Source: Karstenula rhodostoma CBS 690.94 (lineage: Eukaryota; Ascomycota; Dothideomycetes; Pleosporales; Didymosphaeriaceae). From it: a stretch of DNA of 64,000 nucleotides. The position numbers were made by a program, and so were the translations under genes. The notes under the pieces were generated by a model. It had not been told where the DNA came from. It searched no databases and saw only the letters and a program-made list of their open reading frames with translations. Positions 28,441-38,936 of this stretch are shown piece by piece; position 1 is the first letter of the stretch; each line of letters starts with the position of its first letter. Location: the NCBI GenBank assembly GCA_010093485.1, contig MU001502.1:20057-84056 (forward strand), written 5' to 3'.

Positions 28441-29626
28441 TACTTTATTACTGCACTAGATTCTATAGTATCGTGGCCGGACTAGATTACTTAGAAAGGC
28501 TATAGGAAGAAGGAGATGGAACTAAATAGATAGAGCTTCTAGTAAAGGAAAGTCCTGTTCTAGGTCCTAGTTATATATAGAAATAGATAGAAAAGCACTC
28601 GAAGAATACTTAGTCCTATTATCGAGATATAAACTTAGGTATCCTAATAGTCTTTTATAGTGGTCTTACTGACTGGAAGCTGTTAGGATAGAGGTATACG
28701 CGAGGACACTTACGTCGTCGGCGCCATAGAGATCTATCTTTAAGACGTGTTTATACCACGATCTCACCTAAAAGAATTTTTCAAATGCAGATTACTATTA
28801 ACGACTATCTTGTATAATCTAGCTCGTTACGCCTTTAGATCGATGTCAATTGGGTCGTCTGGCTAGGAAACGTGTGTGTAGGCGATGTGGTAATCAAGGT
28901 TGTAGGAGTCAATGCGCCCCTAGCAATGAAAAGAGAGCACATGCTTTCGTATAGTTACATAGGTAGACTCTTGGAGTAGAGGTGACTCCGTCTTCATGGA
29001 ATAGGCGTCTACCGAACGTAGACGGTGTAAGATTTGTCAGGATAGATTGTAGGCTACGAGAAAAGTGCTCAATAGTAGTCAACGGTCAGTCCTTAATAGC
29101 GAGGCTGCAAATTATCACTTCGACAACATGTTTCAACACCTACCTGCTCAGCTTCATGCCTGACGTAATTGGAAAAAGGAAACTATGTTTTGCGATGGTA
29201 ATCGCTGCTCGGGGGTCCCCGCAACACCTACTTGTGGTTAAGCCTAAATTTCCTGGGTTTAGAATTAGAATATTGCCTAAATTCAGGGATGGGCAGATAA
29301 AAGTACTGAAACGCGAAGTTCCAGTCCCACTACCGCATGGTGAGCGACGGGACTTGCGATGGGCTGGGAAATCTCGCGGTGATGTACCAGGATGCGCGCG
29401 TCACTTCATATTGCGCAGCTTCCGCTGCCACCAATACAAAAGGACGTACTACGTAGTTGGGTTTCGGGACCATGAACAAATACAATCAACACGGGTTGCG
29501 CGACAGCATTTCGCTTGATTTATTTACAGATATGATACTGGATACGACCCAAAAAGATTTCATTACACGCCGCGTTCATCACAACGAAGGACAGCCAGCA
29601 AAATCTCCCCCTAAACTCGAAACTGT
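28441..29626. other. Boundary zone and gene-free flank
   Basis: At about 28440-28450 CpA and TpG start to reappear. Up to about 28690 they are still sparse, and after about 28790 composition looks normal. An open frame of 178 codons runs on the + strand at 28982-29518, but it has no recognisable domain, no splice context and no family resemblance. The rest is the 3' flank of the secreted-protein gene on the minus strand. Confidence 0.6.
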
Positions 29627-30577
29627 TCAAGTAAACGTATACTTGCTGATCTTGATGTCGGCAACAGTCCAAGTCTTCCCTCCATCTGCAGTGACCAGAT
29701 TGCCTGAAGCACCGTTGAGTCCTAGTGTATTCTTGTAATTCGGATCCGCCGTGTTCATAACGATGGTCGTATTGAGCCAGTGACGCTCCGGAACCGTTCC
29801 GCAGTTCGCCTGCTGGCACTCCATCGCTGTTGGACAGTCATATTAGCGATTTCGCCCAAGAGGAAAAAGCGTCCTCGGCCGACTTACCGGTACCCCGTCC
29901 TGCGCCATGACCACTCTCTGATATAAGTTAGTGCACTTCCCGAAAAGCGAGTGGAGTGTCGTACTCGTAGACAAGGTAGAGACCTTGACACCGTTGACAG
30001 ATACAGTTTGGTCGAAATTTGTAGTCGCATCGTTGTAATTATCTGTAAAAGGGCAAGCACGGTGGATATGCGTGGTTGCAGCATCACTGGGGGGCTTACA
30101 ATCGTATGTCACCTTATCACCGGGGTTGGCACGTTAAGGGGTGCCGTCGTGTTGGTTCCCTTTGCATGATTAAGAACCATACGTCATCACATGGATGCAG
30201 GAAGAATTTTACCATCGAAGGTGCTCGCAACTACACACCACTTGACATCAGATGCAGCAAAGTTGCACGGGGAGCTGCTCATGATGATTAGAATGCCATG
30301 CGCTCAATGCACTAAGATGAACTCACCCGCCGCCAACGGTGGAGATAGCAAGCCCTTGAACAAGATGGCCGTCGGCTCCCGAGTCGAACTTAGTACCCAT
30401 GCCCGGCCACAAGCCAAGGTTTCCGGTGTGTGGACTGTTGAGAGCCGGCAGAACAAGGGTTGTGGTAGCCTGTCGGATCCACGAGTTGGTGGCTACGGCA
30501 CCCGTGGAAAAGTAGTTTCCGAAACTGAAGTACTGGGCCGAAGCCGTGGGAAGTGCAAGGACATATAGAGACTTCAT
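29627..30577 (-). pseudogene. Small secreted protein gene with one in-frame stop (six exons)
   Basis: Six exons join in one frame: 30577-30327, 30274-30213, 30159-30100, 30042-29965, 29917-29888 and 29826-29627. All five introns are GT..AG and 47-61 bp, and the sum is 681 nt (226 codons plus stop). The product starts with a short hydrophobic leader (MKSLYVLALPTASA) and ends with LVTADGGKTWTVADIKI. It resembles a family of secreted fungal proteins of unknown function that I know only by pattern: a WC motif, then PGDKVTYDY, then ECQ and CGTVP. One TAA at 30136-30134 in exon 3 interrupts it, between GTP and RANPGDK; CAA at this place would restore Gln. Every splice site is intact, so inactivation looks recent. 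Skipping the 60-nt exon 3 would keep the frame, so a shortened product is possible. Confidence 0.7.
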
Positions 30578-31490
30578 TGTGTTGAGAGTAAATTGGGATG
30601 CAGATTCTCAAAGCGAGATGGATACGATAGAAAGTTATGACAGAAGGGAATCCTAATTATAAGAACGCATGCGGAACACTTGCATGCGTGGCCAGCGTTA
30701 TTGGAGGACTTTTTGAACATCGCCGCAGGAATTGTATTGTTTGAACAAGGATATGACCATACGATTTATTTCGCTTTTGCATCACTACGGAGAATCTAGT
30801 TGCGCAACAAGCATGAATCATCGTGAAATCAGATTGGCCCCAGTGGTGGGTTTTTATTTAGCTTGTTTCCGCGACACAGAGTGCCTGTACTGGAAGGCTT
30901 GGGTCTCTTGCAATACATCCTTGGAGCTCTCGGAGCTCGGAGGATTTCCCCAGGTTTCCCGGCCCAAGTCGCCGTGGGATAAGAGAAGAAGCGCCAACGA
31001 AGCCTGTGCTGCTTAATCTGAAACCATGCTCTAATCATTCTGGAGCAATATTGACGGAACTTTGCGGATTTTCTATAAAACTAAGATTGAGAAGATACGC
31101 GTTCCACGGCAGTGCGATTGCTTGGGACTGGCTTGAGGATTGACGGGGCAACCTTTTATGCGATCTTACACCGGAGACGGCGACGTCAGCATGAAAGCCC
31201 GTAATTGAAACGATGTAAATATCCATCTTTTAGATAGTTTTTCCAACAGCTGTTCGAAATGAAGTTGCCCTCTGTTCTGGTATGCATTGGACCGAAGCTA
31301 TCCTGTTGATGTTTTGGAGCAGCGAAATGTGGGACCCATTCGTGCGACTTTAGGCATCAGCGCCAATGGGGTTTAGTTCGCATGTCTGCCTTGCTGGGAG
31401 CCTAGCGTATCGCAGCTACGCCACATACTTTAGTGCATTGTCATCATCTTTTCTGCTCATTCAAAATTCCTTGAACTTTGCATCTCAATC
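30578..31490. other. Intergenic, promoters of two divergent genes
   Basis: Upstream DNA shared by the minus-strand secreted-protein gene and the plus-strand F-box gene. Only short open frames without recognisable content are present. Confidence 0.6.
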
Positions 31491-32393
31491 ATGGCTGCTG
31501 CATCGACTGTCTTTGGTAGCCCTGAGATTCTTCAGCAAATCCTTTCGGAATTACCGGCTTTTGACATTATCCGCTACCAACGCGTTAGCCGAGTATGGCA
31601 CAAACTTATCGCCGACTCTCCACTCCTGCAATACAAGTCATGGCTGAGGAATGAGTATCCAGACCCTGCTCAGCACGTCAGAGACACCGATTTCATACCC
31701 TGGGATCGCAAATACCCCCACGGCTCCGAGGCTGCACGAGACCACGAGACCAAGCGCTATCTCTCCAACATTACCAGGCATCTCAATCCAATTATCGTCG
31801 GGAGGGCCTTGGAAGATATTCCCCGGAACGCTGGCTCCTGTTTCGACCCAATTCAGGACATGGACAAGGATGGCTTTGGAGGGTACTTTAACTTCCGTCC
31901 GGTGCACATACAAGCTCTCTGCCAGTGGTACGAGGCGAACAAGGACACAGAGAGCAGATGGGGCCACCTATCGCTATATCGCCCCGAGACCCGTAAAATA
32001 TCATGGGATGTGCCTTGCACGGATGACTCAGGTCTACCGTTCTCGCTCAAGGCGAAATCCAACGACGATCCGGACTACACGGGCAATGGTGTTGTTGTTG
32101 TTAACAAGCGGCCAGGTGAGCCGCTTTTCCTGACAGTGGGCGATTTACTCGCAAACGTGGGCGATCTATGGGAGAAGTGGCTGGACTATGAGAGAGAGAC
32201 GCATTATCTCAGCCACGACGGGGAAGGGTGTGACTCAAGTCTTGGATTGCCAGATGATTGCATATCTTTCGACGATAACGAGGACCAGGAAGAGGATTCA
32301 AAAGAAAACAAAGTCTTGGGAACAGATAGACATATATTTGAGGGGATATCGGAGTATTATATAGAGCGATGTATTCGGATAGCTTCAGATTAA
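31491..32393 (+). CDS. F-box domain protein (300 aa)
   Basis: A single-exon gene of 300 codons. Residues about 8-50 form an F-box: SPEILQQILSELPAFDIIRYQ followed by RVSRVWHKLI and a hydrophobic end at LLQYKSWL. F-box proteins usually dock a target to an SCF ubiquitin ligase through Skp1, which is a family-level statement. The rest has no domain I recognise; residues about 258-275 are very acidic (DDNEDQEEDSKEN). The ATG sits in a good context (caatcATGGC). The frame is intact although the genes on both sides are broken. Uncharacterised genes of this kind (F-box near the N-terminus, unknown C-terminus) are common in filamentous fungi. Confidence 0.85.
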   Translation: MAAASTVFGSPEILQQILSELPAFDIIRYQRVSRVWHKLIADSPLLQYKSWLRNEYPDPAQHVRDTDFIPWDRKYPHGSEAARDHETKRYLSNITRHLNPIIVGRALEDIPRNAGSCFDPIQDMDKDGFGGYFNFRPVHIQALCQWYEANKDTESRWGHLSLYRPETRKISWDVPCTDDSGLPFSLKAKSNDDPDYTGNGVVVVNKRPGEPLFLTVGDLLANVGDLWEKWLDYERETHYLSHDGEGCDSSLGLPDDCISFDDNEDQEEDSKENKVLGTDRHIFEGISEYYIERCIRIASD

Positions 32394-33208
32394 TAATATA
32401 AATAGAGGCTATTTTATATCAGGAAATGTTTTCCACTCTATCTAGCGTAGATATGCGTATTTGTGTAGACGACTTCAATGACGTCAAGGGAGTACCTGCT
32501 CATGTGCAGGTCGTAGGTTGGCGATTCCAGGACGAGGAAGTTCTTATGGCAGCCGAGATCATTTCTAACGTTTTATCATCTGATGCAAAGAAAGATGTGT
32601 AGACTTTTCAATCAATCGTGATATTGTAGTATGCGACAGAAAGAAAAAACCAAGTTGAGCTTCAGGGCCTACGCCATTGCTTTTGTGTTGTAAGGCTTTG
32701 ACTCGTAAAAGAGAGTGTGTCCCTGCATGGTTAGCTACAATCCTCGCGAAAGCTTCCCCTCCATATGCAAGGCCCCTCGAGGGCATTGCGAACCTTGTCA
32801 CGATAGATGTCCGAACTCCTGGTGGACTATATCATCGGGTCGCAGTTACATCGGATGACGTTTCATCTTCCCCTCTAGTTGACGTGTGTATCTGGTGGGG
32901 CTGATCAGATTTGTTTTACATGAGCCGACCTACGACGCGCTACGTGATTGGCCAAACGCGTGGTGTGAGAGACTCGTGAATGCAGCTGAAGCAGCGAAGA
33001 AGACGACTGTATCCGCTAGTTATAGTCTCAAAAGGAATTACTTGGTGGCGCGGACAGTGAGGCCTGCATTAAAGCTTCAAAACGCGTGCTCGTCTCTTTT
33101 ATATAGCACTTGCTGGTGGATCTTTAGACGAACGCTAGAGAGCAAAATAACCTCTATTCACTGCTCCGCGTCCACGACTCGTCCTTTCCCCTTTCCCCTA
33201 TCTTCTCA
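32394..33208. other. Intergenic with TATA-type promoter for the BVMO relic
   Basis: No gene is recognised. TATATAG at 33100-33106 and a pyrimidine-rich leader lie about 100 bp before the ATG of the BVMO relic. The intact BVMO has a similar arrangement (TATATAAG about 120 bp before its ATG), although the leaders do not align clearly. Confidence 0.5.
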
Positions 33209-33340
33209 ATGACCACAGAGCTTGTAGCAGCCAACTTGGTAGCTTGCGGCCAGAGCTACCACGACGTTGTAGTGTGGATACATCCGTTGCAGGATCTCCA
33301 GAATTCTAAAGCATGTCAATACAGCAGACATGATTGCTAG
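33209..33340 (+). pseudogene. Relic of the 5' end of a Baeyer-Villiger monooxygenase gene
   Basis: The first codons read MTTELVAANLVACGQSYHD, against MTEDTPVADLVASGQDYED at the start of the intact BVMO at 36702. The DNA also matches, for instance tggtagctt.cggccag in both. After about 20 codons similarity fades, and the frame closes at 33338-33340. No flavin- or NADP-binding motif follows. The relic lies 3.5 kb from the intact gene on the same strand, just beyond the 3' end of the A-T-TE gene. It is best explained as a truncated duplicate left by an unequal exchange or partial deletion. Confidence 0.65.
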
Positions 33341-33692
33341 ACAATAAAATGCGAAGTCGAACGGATCGCGAGATGGGAAGAGATTACTACAACACGCTGG
33401 ATTAGAGGCATGCTGAGGCAAGAACACAATGGATTTCCCTCCTAACTGAGAAAGAGTATACTACAAACTGAATAGACACTGAAGTATCCTGTAATTCTCG
33501 ACTTAGAATCTGAAAACACAACATGTACCGACGGTAGGTCTCTAGATCAACAGAAACCTGAGTCACACCCAAATATGCTACTTGTGTTAGAAGTGCGAGG
33601 TGCCAAGCGAACATACTCCAACAAATTTCCAACGAAGTCCTTGGCTGCCCATACCGTTCGGATGTTGTGGATGTCGCAGCAACTACCTAAAC

Positions 33693-36059
33693 CTACAACC
33701 CCTTCGTCGCCAAAGCTATTTTTAACGTTTGCTGAAACTTGGGAACGTATTCCGGGCCAATCATAGTGTAGTGCTCCCCGTCCACTTCCCATAACTTGAG
33801 ATCGTTCTGAATAAAGTTGACCTAGTGGTTTAGATGGTCCTTGCGATACTCCACGCGGTTCTTCGCCACGCTCTTGAGCGGCTGACAATAGAAAATATCC
33901 ATGTGCGAGACATCTCCGGACGGCTCGTAGTGCCACCCGATTTTCTGTAGCGACCACGATACATCCGTCCAGTTGTGAAGCCCGGCCTGGGTCAGCGCCA
34001 GCTCTGCACATCGTTGTGGGTCGCTTTCGGCGAGTAGCAGGGCCACCTGTTGCTCATGCGGCAATGGCCGTAGTTCGTGCATCAACTCCTCGGATGGCTG
34101 CTCGGTGATGATGCTGCAGAAGTGCGCGATGTGGACCATGCCCGCAGACCAGTCGAGCGTACGCATGCGCGTCTTGATGTGTGGCGGCAAGTTGAAAGAA
34201 CCTAGGAATTGCACGGTGTCACCATTCTTCTCCAACAACTTAGCGATCTCGAAGGCAATCATGCTGCCGTACGAATAGCCTGCGAGAGCATAAGGCCCCT
34301 TTCTTTGTTTGTTCTTCAGAGCGCGGTGGTACTCTGTGACTATCTCTTCCTGGCTGGTGAATGGTTGTTCGCCTTTATTGAGACCGCGTGCGCGCATGGC
34401 GTGGATGGGTCGATCGGGGAAATACTGAACCAATCCAAGAAAAACCAGCATCTCGCCTATCCCTGGGTGTACCAAGAATAATGGCGACTTATCACCATTT
34501 GGCTGAAGCGTTACGATCGGGTCATACGATGTGGTGCGTTGCGCTTGCGACACTTGCAGGTCCTCGATGGCCGTCGCTAGGGTACGAATAGTCGTGTTGG
34601 TCATGATGGTGATGAGCGGGATATCCTTTATATCAAAGGTATCCTGGGCGACTCTCTTTATACGGATGAGGTCCACCGAGGTAACGCCTGTGTCAAGGAT
34701 AGGTGTATCGATGCCCATGTTAAGCGAGCCGAGCTCAAGCTCGCGAAAGACCTCGATCAATATTTTCTCTGTGATGCTGCTCGGCTGACTCGCGTGTTGT
34801 TCGCGATACTTCTCGAGGACTTCAGTGTTGACGTCGATCTCGCCTTCGTAATCACCTTTGAGCAACGACGCTCGAACCTTTGCGCGCGCCAACTTCCCGA
34901 GCGTCGAACGTTCAAGTACCCCCGGTGCCAGTGGTAGCACACGCGGTTGAGCACCTGTAAAAGAATCAACGGTGCGAACGATACCCTGGAGTGCGCGCAT
35001 ACGAGCCTCGGTGTCGTATGCATCGTACGCACGCTCATAGACAATCTGTACGTGTTCCGTGGTAGCATGAGCAGGCCGGTACGCAAAACACACGACACAG
35101 GAGAGAGCAACGCCTGCAATCTCAGCTTGTTCAATGGCTGTTTCCAGCTCGTGTGGGAGGTACTTGACACCATTGACAATGAGGTCTTTGGAGCGCCCCA
35201 CGAGCCTCAAAACACTGGATTCGTCGATCGTAGCTGTGTCGCCAGTGCGGAACCAGCCGTCATTCGTGAATACGGCTTTAGTCGCCTCGGCGTTGTTGAA
35301 ATATCGTTGGAAAACAATGGGTCCTCGCACCTCAAGGCTCCCTTCGCTGACTCGCATCTCGATGCCAGGAACGCACGTTCCAAGGGCAGTAAACTCGGTC
35401 CCTGTGGCAAGGTCTACATTGGGACAGTCTCTGCTATAGATAGCTCCAGCGCACGTCTCTGTCATACCGAAGCCAGGTGTTATGGTGTTAGGAGTGGGTG
35501 CTCCAAGCTTCTGCAGGTGGTTGTTTATCTGAACACAGGTCTCTAAAGCGTTTGGTTCCCCACCAGGAACGAGGTACAGCAAGTGACCTAGGTCGATGTC
35601 AGAGGTGTCAGACCCTGCATCAGAGTCCAATATTTGTTGTAGTTTGGCAAGCATAAAGTTTGGAGCGAATGTTCTTGCGACTTTATGTTTCGATAGAAGG
35701 CGCAAGAATAGAAGAGGGTCCATAATAACTTCCGTGGTTGCCACCTGTATTTGGTCGCAGCCCGCAATCATGGCAGTGAGATGCAGTTCCATCAGACTGC
35801 CGACGTGGTCAAGGCCTATCCAGTTCAAGACAACATCTCCTGGTGCTAAAGGCATATGAGGCAACTTGCCCCGGCATGCAGTCAAGATCTGTTCGTGTCT
35901 TAGGCAAACTGCCTTGGCGGAACCTGTACTGCCTGGTGTAAGCATCAATGCAGCTATGTCTTGGAGGGATGTAGACTCCTGTGCCTTATTCTCGACTTCA
36001 TCGCGGTATTCTTCTTTAGACTTTTCTTTTTGGAAACTGGCGTTGGAACTAATCGAGCG
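33693..36059 (-). pseudogene. NRPS-like A-T-TE synthetase gene, interrupted and 5'-decayed
   Basis: The adenylation half keeps LTPGSTGSAKAV (A3), GMTET (A5), WFRTGDT (A7), GRSKDLIVNGVKYLPHELE (A8) and the lysine motif TLGKLARAK (A10). A carrier domain follows, with the phosphopantetheine serine in GVTSVDLIRI, then a thioesterase with GYSYG. Enzymes of this layout activate an aryl or keto acid and release or dimerise it. TAG at 33824-33822 stops translation after DHLNH, but the same frame continues to a natural stop at 33693 and includes GEHYTMIG, the usual thioesterase histidine motif. TGG (Trp) would restore the frame. At the 5' end the frame is open only back to about 36059, so the first ~150 residues of the A domain are missing. 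Weak remnants (FWTVFLA near 36200) lie in another frame. Divergent to the BVMO at 36702. Confidence 0.75.
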
Positions 36060-36701
36060 TCACCGTCATTCCTGATACAACATCGGGAATACATGCAGAT
36101 ACGCTGTCTACAGGCTGTGCTTGCATCCTCCAAGCGATTTAATAGAAGGCCCTTCTTACTTTGCCTCATCGTCGTCTTGCAGAGATCGCGCGAGAAACAC
36201 AGTCCAGAAGACCAGCAGCATGCAAGTGTATGTATCCGCTCTTGTACGCGGGCACCTGCATCTCCAAGCTCGCGCTGGCGATAAGACCTCTTTGAGGCCT
36301 TTCAGTTTCGCGCGAGCCGAGCGCCGATGCGCTACGCCCCCAAGTAGTGTCACCGGCGATCACCCCGCGATTGGGCAAATGCTTTGTTTGTTTGTCTCTG
36401 GAGGGGCGGAGTCGTGCATGCAGATGCGGCGGCGGCGACGACGATGGAGCTGACTGCATTCGCTAGTTCAGTCTCGCAACTACCTTGCGGCGCGGACATT
36501 GTCCCTGCCTGCTCTAAAGCGCAAGGTACTCACGCCCTATACCCAGTTCACAACGAGGCAACCGCACCTGCTTGCTTGCTATATAAGACCCTGTCGTTTT
36601 GCTTAAACTGAAATCCAGACGCGGGCGCTACACTGAACGTCCTCAAACGTCAAACAATTGGTCACTACATCGCGCCGCTCGATTTTCCTTCCACCACCGC
36701 A
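36060..36701. promoter_or_regulatory. Region between the divergent A-T-TE and BVMO genes, TATA box at 36580-36587
   Basis: TATATAAG at 36580-36587 lies about 120 bp before the BVMO ATG. Upstream sequence is GC-rich and has no good open frame. On the minus strand at about 36150-36250 short stretches faintly resemble the missing N-terminal part of the adenylation domain, so part of this spacer may be decayed coding sequence. Confidence 0.55.
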
Positions 36702-38651
36702 ATGACCGAAGACACGCCCGTAGCCGACCTGGTAGCTTCCGGCCAGGACTATGAAGACGAGGGCGTGCCTGGCGTGGACGCATTGCAGATCCAGGAGCGC
36801 TACGGCGAAGAGGCCGCAAACCGCCTGCGCGAAGATGGCAACAGCCAATTCGTGGACGTCTCCTTGGACGGCAAGTTCGCATCGTTCCTTGCCGATCCGT
36901 GGGTCGAGCAAGACGCAGTCAAAGAGGTCAAGGCCATGTTCCCTAACAATGAATGTCAAGTGCTGATTCTGGGTGCCGGGTTCGGCGGGCTGCTGTACGC
37001 GATCCGCATGGTCGAGGCTGGCATACGGCCTGAGGACATCCGCATCCTCGACAGTGCTGGCGGCTTTGGCGGGACCTGGTACTGGAACCGGTACCCGGGG
37101 CTTAGCTGCGACATCGAGAGCTACTCCTATCTGCCGTTGTTGGAAGAAACGGGATACATTCCGCGCCATCGGTATTCTCAGGGCGAAGAGATCCGCGAAT
37201 ATGCCAACTTGCTCGCAACAAAGTGGGGGGTTGCAGACAGCGGAGTCTTCCAGACACAAGCCCAGAAGCTGGTCTGGGACGAGCGTTCGAAGGAGTGGCA
37301 GGTGGAGCTCTCGCAACGGCGCAGTGGCGAAGAGCCGCGGACGCTCGACGTCCGCGCGCAGTTTGTCGTGGCATCCAACGGCGTCCTCAACTGGCCAAAG
37401 CTGCCTGGGGTTCCGGGCATTCTGGACTACCAGGGCGACATTTTCCACTCTTCGCGCTGGAATTACGCGCTCACGGGTGGATCGCCGAGTGATCCGTCGC
37501 TTACAAGACTCGAAGGCAAACGCGTCGCTATCGTAGGCACGGGGGCGACCGCTATCCAGATTGTGCCGCAGCTTGCACGTTGGGCCAAGCATGTGTACGT
37601 CGTCCAGCGCACGCCAGCGTCACTTGGCGACCGCCAACAGCGCGAGACAAACGAGGACTGGTTCCGCAAAAACGTAGCGTCGTCCAAGGGCTGGCAGCGA
37701 GAGCGCCTGCGAAACTTCCACCAGCACTTCACCCTCGACCAGCCGCCCGCTATCAACCTGTGTGACGACGAATGGACCCGTGCCCCAGCGCTGGTGGGCC
37801 TCGCAGGCAATCCCGCAGGACCCAAGTCCATAGAAGAGATCCCGGCGTACATAGAGAAGCTTCATGAGATTGATCTGCCGCGCCAGCAGGGGCTCCGCAA
37901 GCACGTGGAGAGCGTCGTGCACGATGCTGCTGTGGCAGAGAAGCTCAAGGCGTGGTACCCGTCGTGGTGCAAGCGTCCACTTTTCCACGACGAGTACCTC
38001 TCCACCTTCAACCGCTCGAACGTCACGCTCGTCGACACCGATGGCAAAGGCCTCGACCGGCTGACCGCAGACTCCATCGTCGCGGGTGATCAAACCTACC
38101 CCGTCGACATCATCGTACTCGCAACGGGCTTCCGGGCGCCGTTCATCGGGTCGCCCGCCGAGAAGGCCAATGTCAGCATCGTAGGCCGCGGCGGCAAGTC
38201 GATGAGTGAGGAGTGGGCTCGCAGCGGGCCGTCGACGCTACACGGCGTGCTGGACGCCAATTCCCCGAACCTCTTTCTGTCCGGGCCATGGCAGGCGTCG
38301 AACAGCCCGAACTACGCGTTCACTCTTGACTTCCTGGCGAAGCACTCTGCGCACATTCTGAGCGAGGCGAAGCGAAGGGCAATGGGAAAGCGGTTCGTTG
38401 TTAGCGTAACGAAGGAGGCGACGGACGAGTGGGCGATGCAGGTGTTGATGCATTCGTTTCCGGGGGCGGCGATACTGGGGTGCACGCCGGGGTATTTCAA
38501 CGTTGAAGGGGAGTTGGCTCGGGCGCCGCCTGAAAGGCAGATGATTATGGCGCGGTCTGGGGTCTGGGGCCATGGCATTGAATCTTTCTGCAAGACTGTT
38601 GAAACGTGGTATGAGAAGAACGATATGCAAGGCATCGAGGTGCAGACGTAG
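36702..38651 (+). CDS. Baeyer-Villiger monooxygenase, FAD/NADPH-dependent (649 aa)
   Basis: An intron-free gene of 649 codons. FAD-binding GAGFGG is at residues 91-96, followed by GGTWYWNRYPG (about 123-133). The BVMO fingerprint is present as YQGDIFHSSRWN (243-254), with Tyr for the usual Phe and Asn at the last place. The NADPH-binding GTGATA is at 279-284, and ATGF closes the core. Such enzymes insert an oxygen atom next to a ketone to give an ester or lactone, and fungal members often act in secondary metabolism. There is no signal peptide, so it is probably cytosolic. It is divergent to the A-T-TE gene, suggesting a shared pathway. High GC at third codon positions and an unbroken frame indicate that it is still functional. 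The substrate cannot be predicted. Confidence 0.92.
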   Translation: MTEDTPVADLVASGQDYEDEGVPGVDALQIQERYGEEAANRLREDGNSQFVDVSLDGKFASFLADPWVEQDAVKEVKAMFPNNECQVLILGAGFGGLLYAIRMVEAGIRPEDIRILDSAGGFGGTWYWNRYPGLSCDIESYSYLPLLEETGYIPRHRYSQGEEIREYANLLATKWGVADSGVFQTQAQKLVWDERSKEWQVELSQRRSGEEPRTLDVRAQFVVASNGVLNWPKLPGVPGILDYQGDIFHSSRWNYALTGGSPSDPSLTRLEGKRVAIVGTGATAIQIVPQLARWAKHVYVVQRTPASLGDRQQRETNEDWFRKNVASSKGWQRERLRNFHQHFTLDQPPAINLCDDEWTRAPALVGLAGNPAGPKSIEEIPAYIEKLHEIDLPRQQGLRKHVESVVHDAAVAEKLKAWYPSWCKRPLFHDEYLSTFNRSNVTLVDTDGKGLDRLTADSIVAGDQTYPVDIIVLATGFRAPFIGSPAEKANVSIVGRGGKSMSEEWARSGPSTLHGVLDANSPNLFLSGPWQASNSPNYAFTLDFLAKHSAHILSEAKRRAMGKRFVVSVTKEATDEWAMQVLMHSFPGAAILGCTPGYFNVEGELARAPPERQMIMARSGVWGHGIESFCKTVETWYEKNDMQGIEVQT

Positions 38652-38936
38652 CAGTAGGCGCCTACAAATAGTTAGATGATGAGATGATGAGAGGTTCATG
38701 TACACATCATTGCGGCCCCGAAGAACTATCCCAGGACCAGTGAGATATGCGATGTCCAAGGTAACCGACGGGCGATTCCCCGTTGTTTTCTTCGGGACCG
38801 GGGAACCCGCGCATGTTAACAAAGGATAGATCTTGGCGCGGCGTGTATATGAGACTTGTATAACCCTATCTTGCGTTATCGTATGGCACGTCACAGACGC
38901 ATCGAACCTATGTGCAAACCGCGTCGATCCAGCTCC

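Noticed and set aside
28982..29518. 178-codon open frame on + strand near the AT edge
   Set aside because: No domain, biased composition or splice context; sits in a transition zone where chance frames are expected.
36603..37592. 329-codon minus-strand frame
   Set aside because: Antisense shadow of the GC-rich third positions of the BVMO gene; the sense protein has clear motifs.
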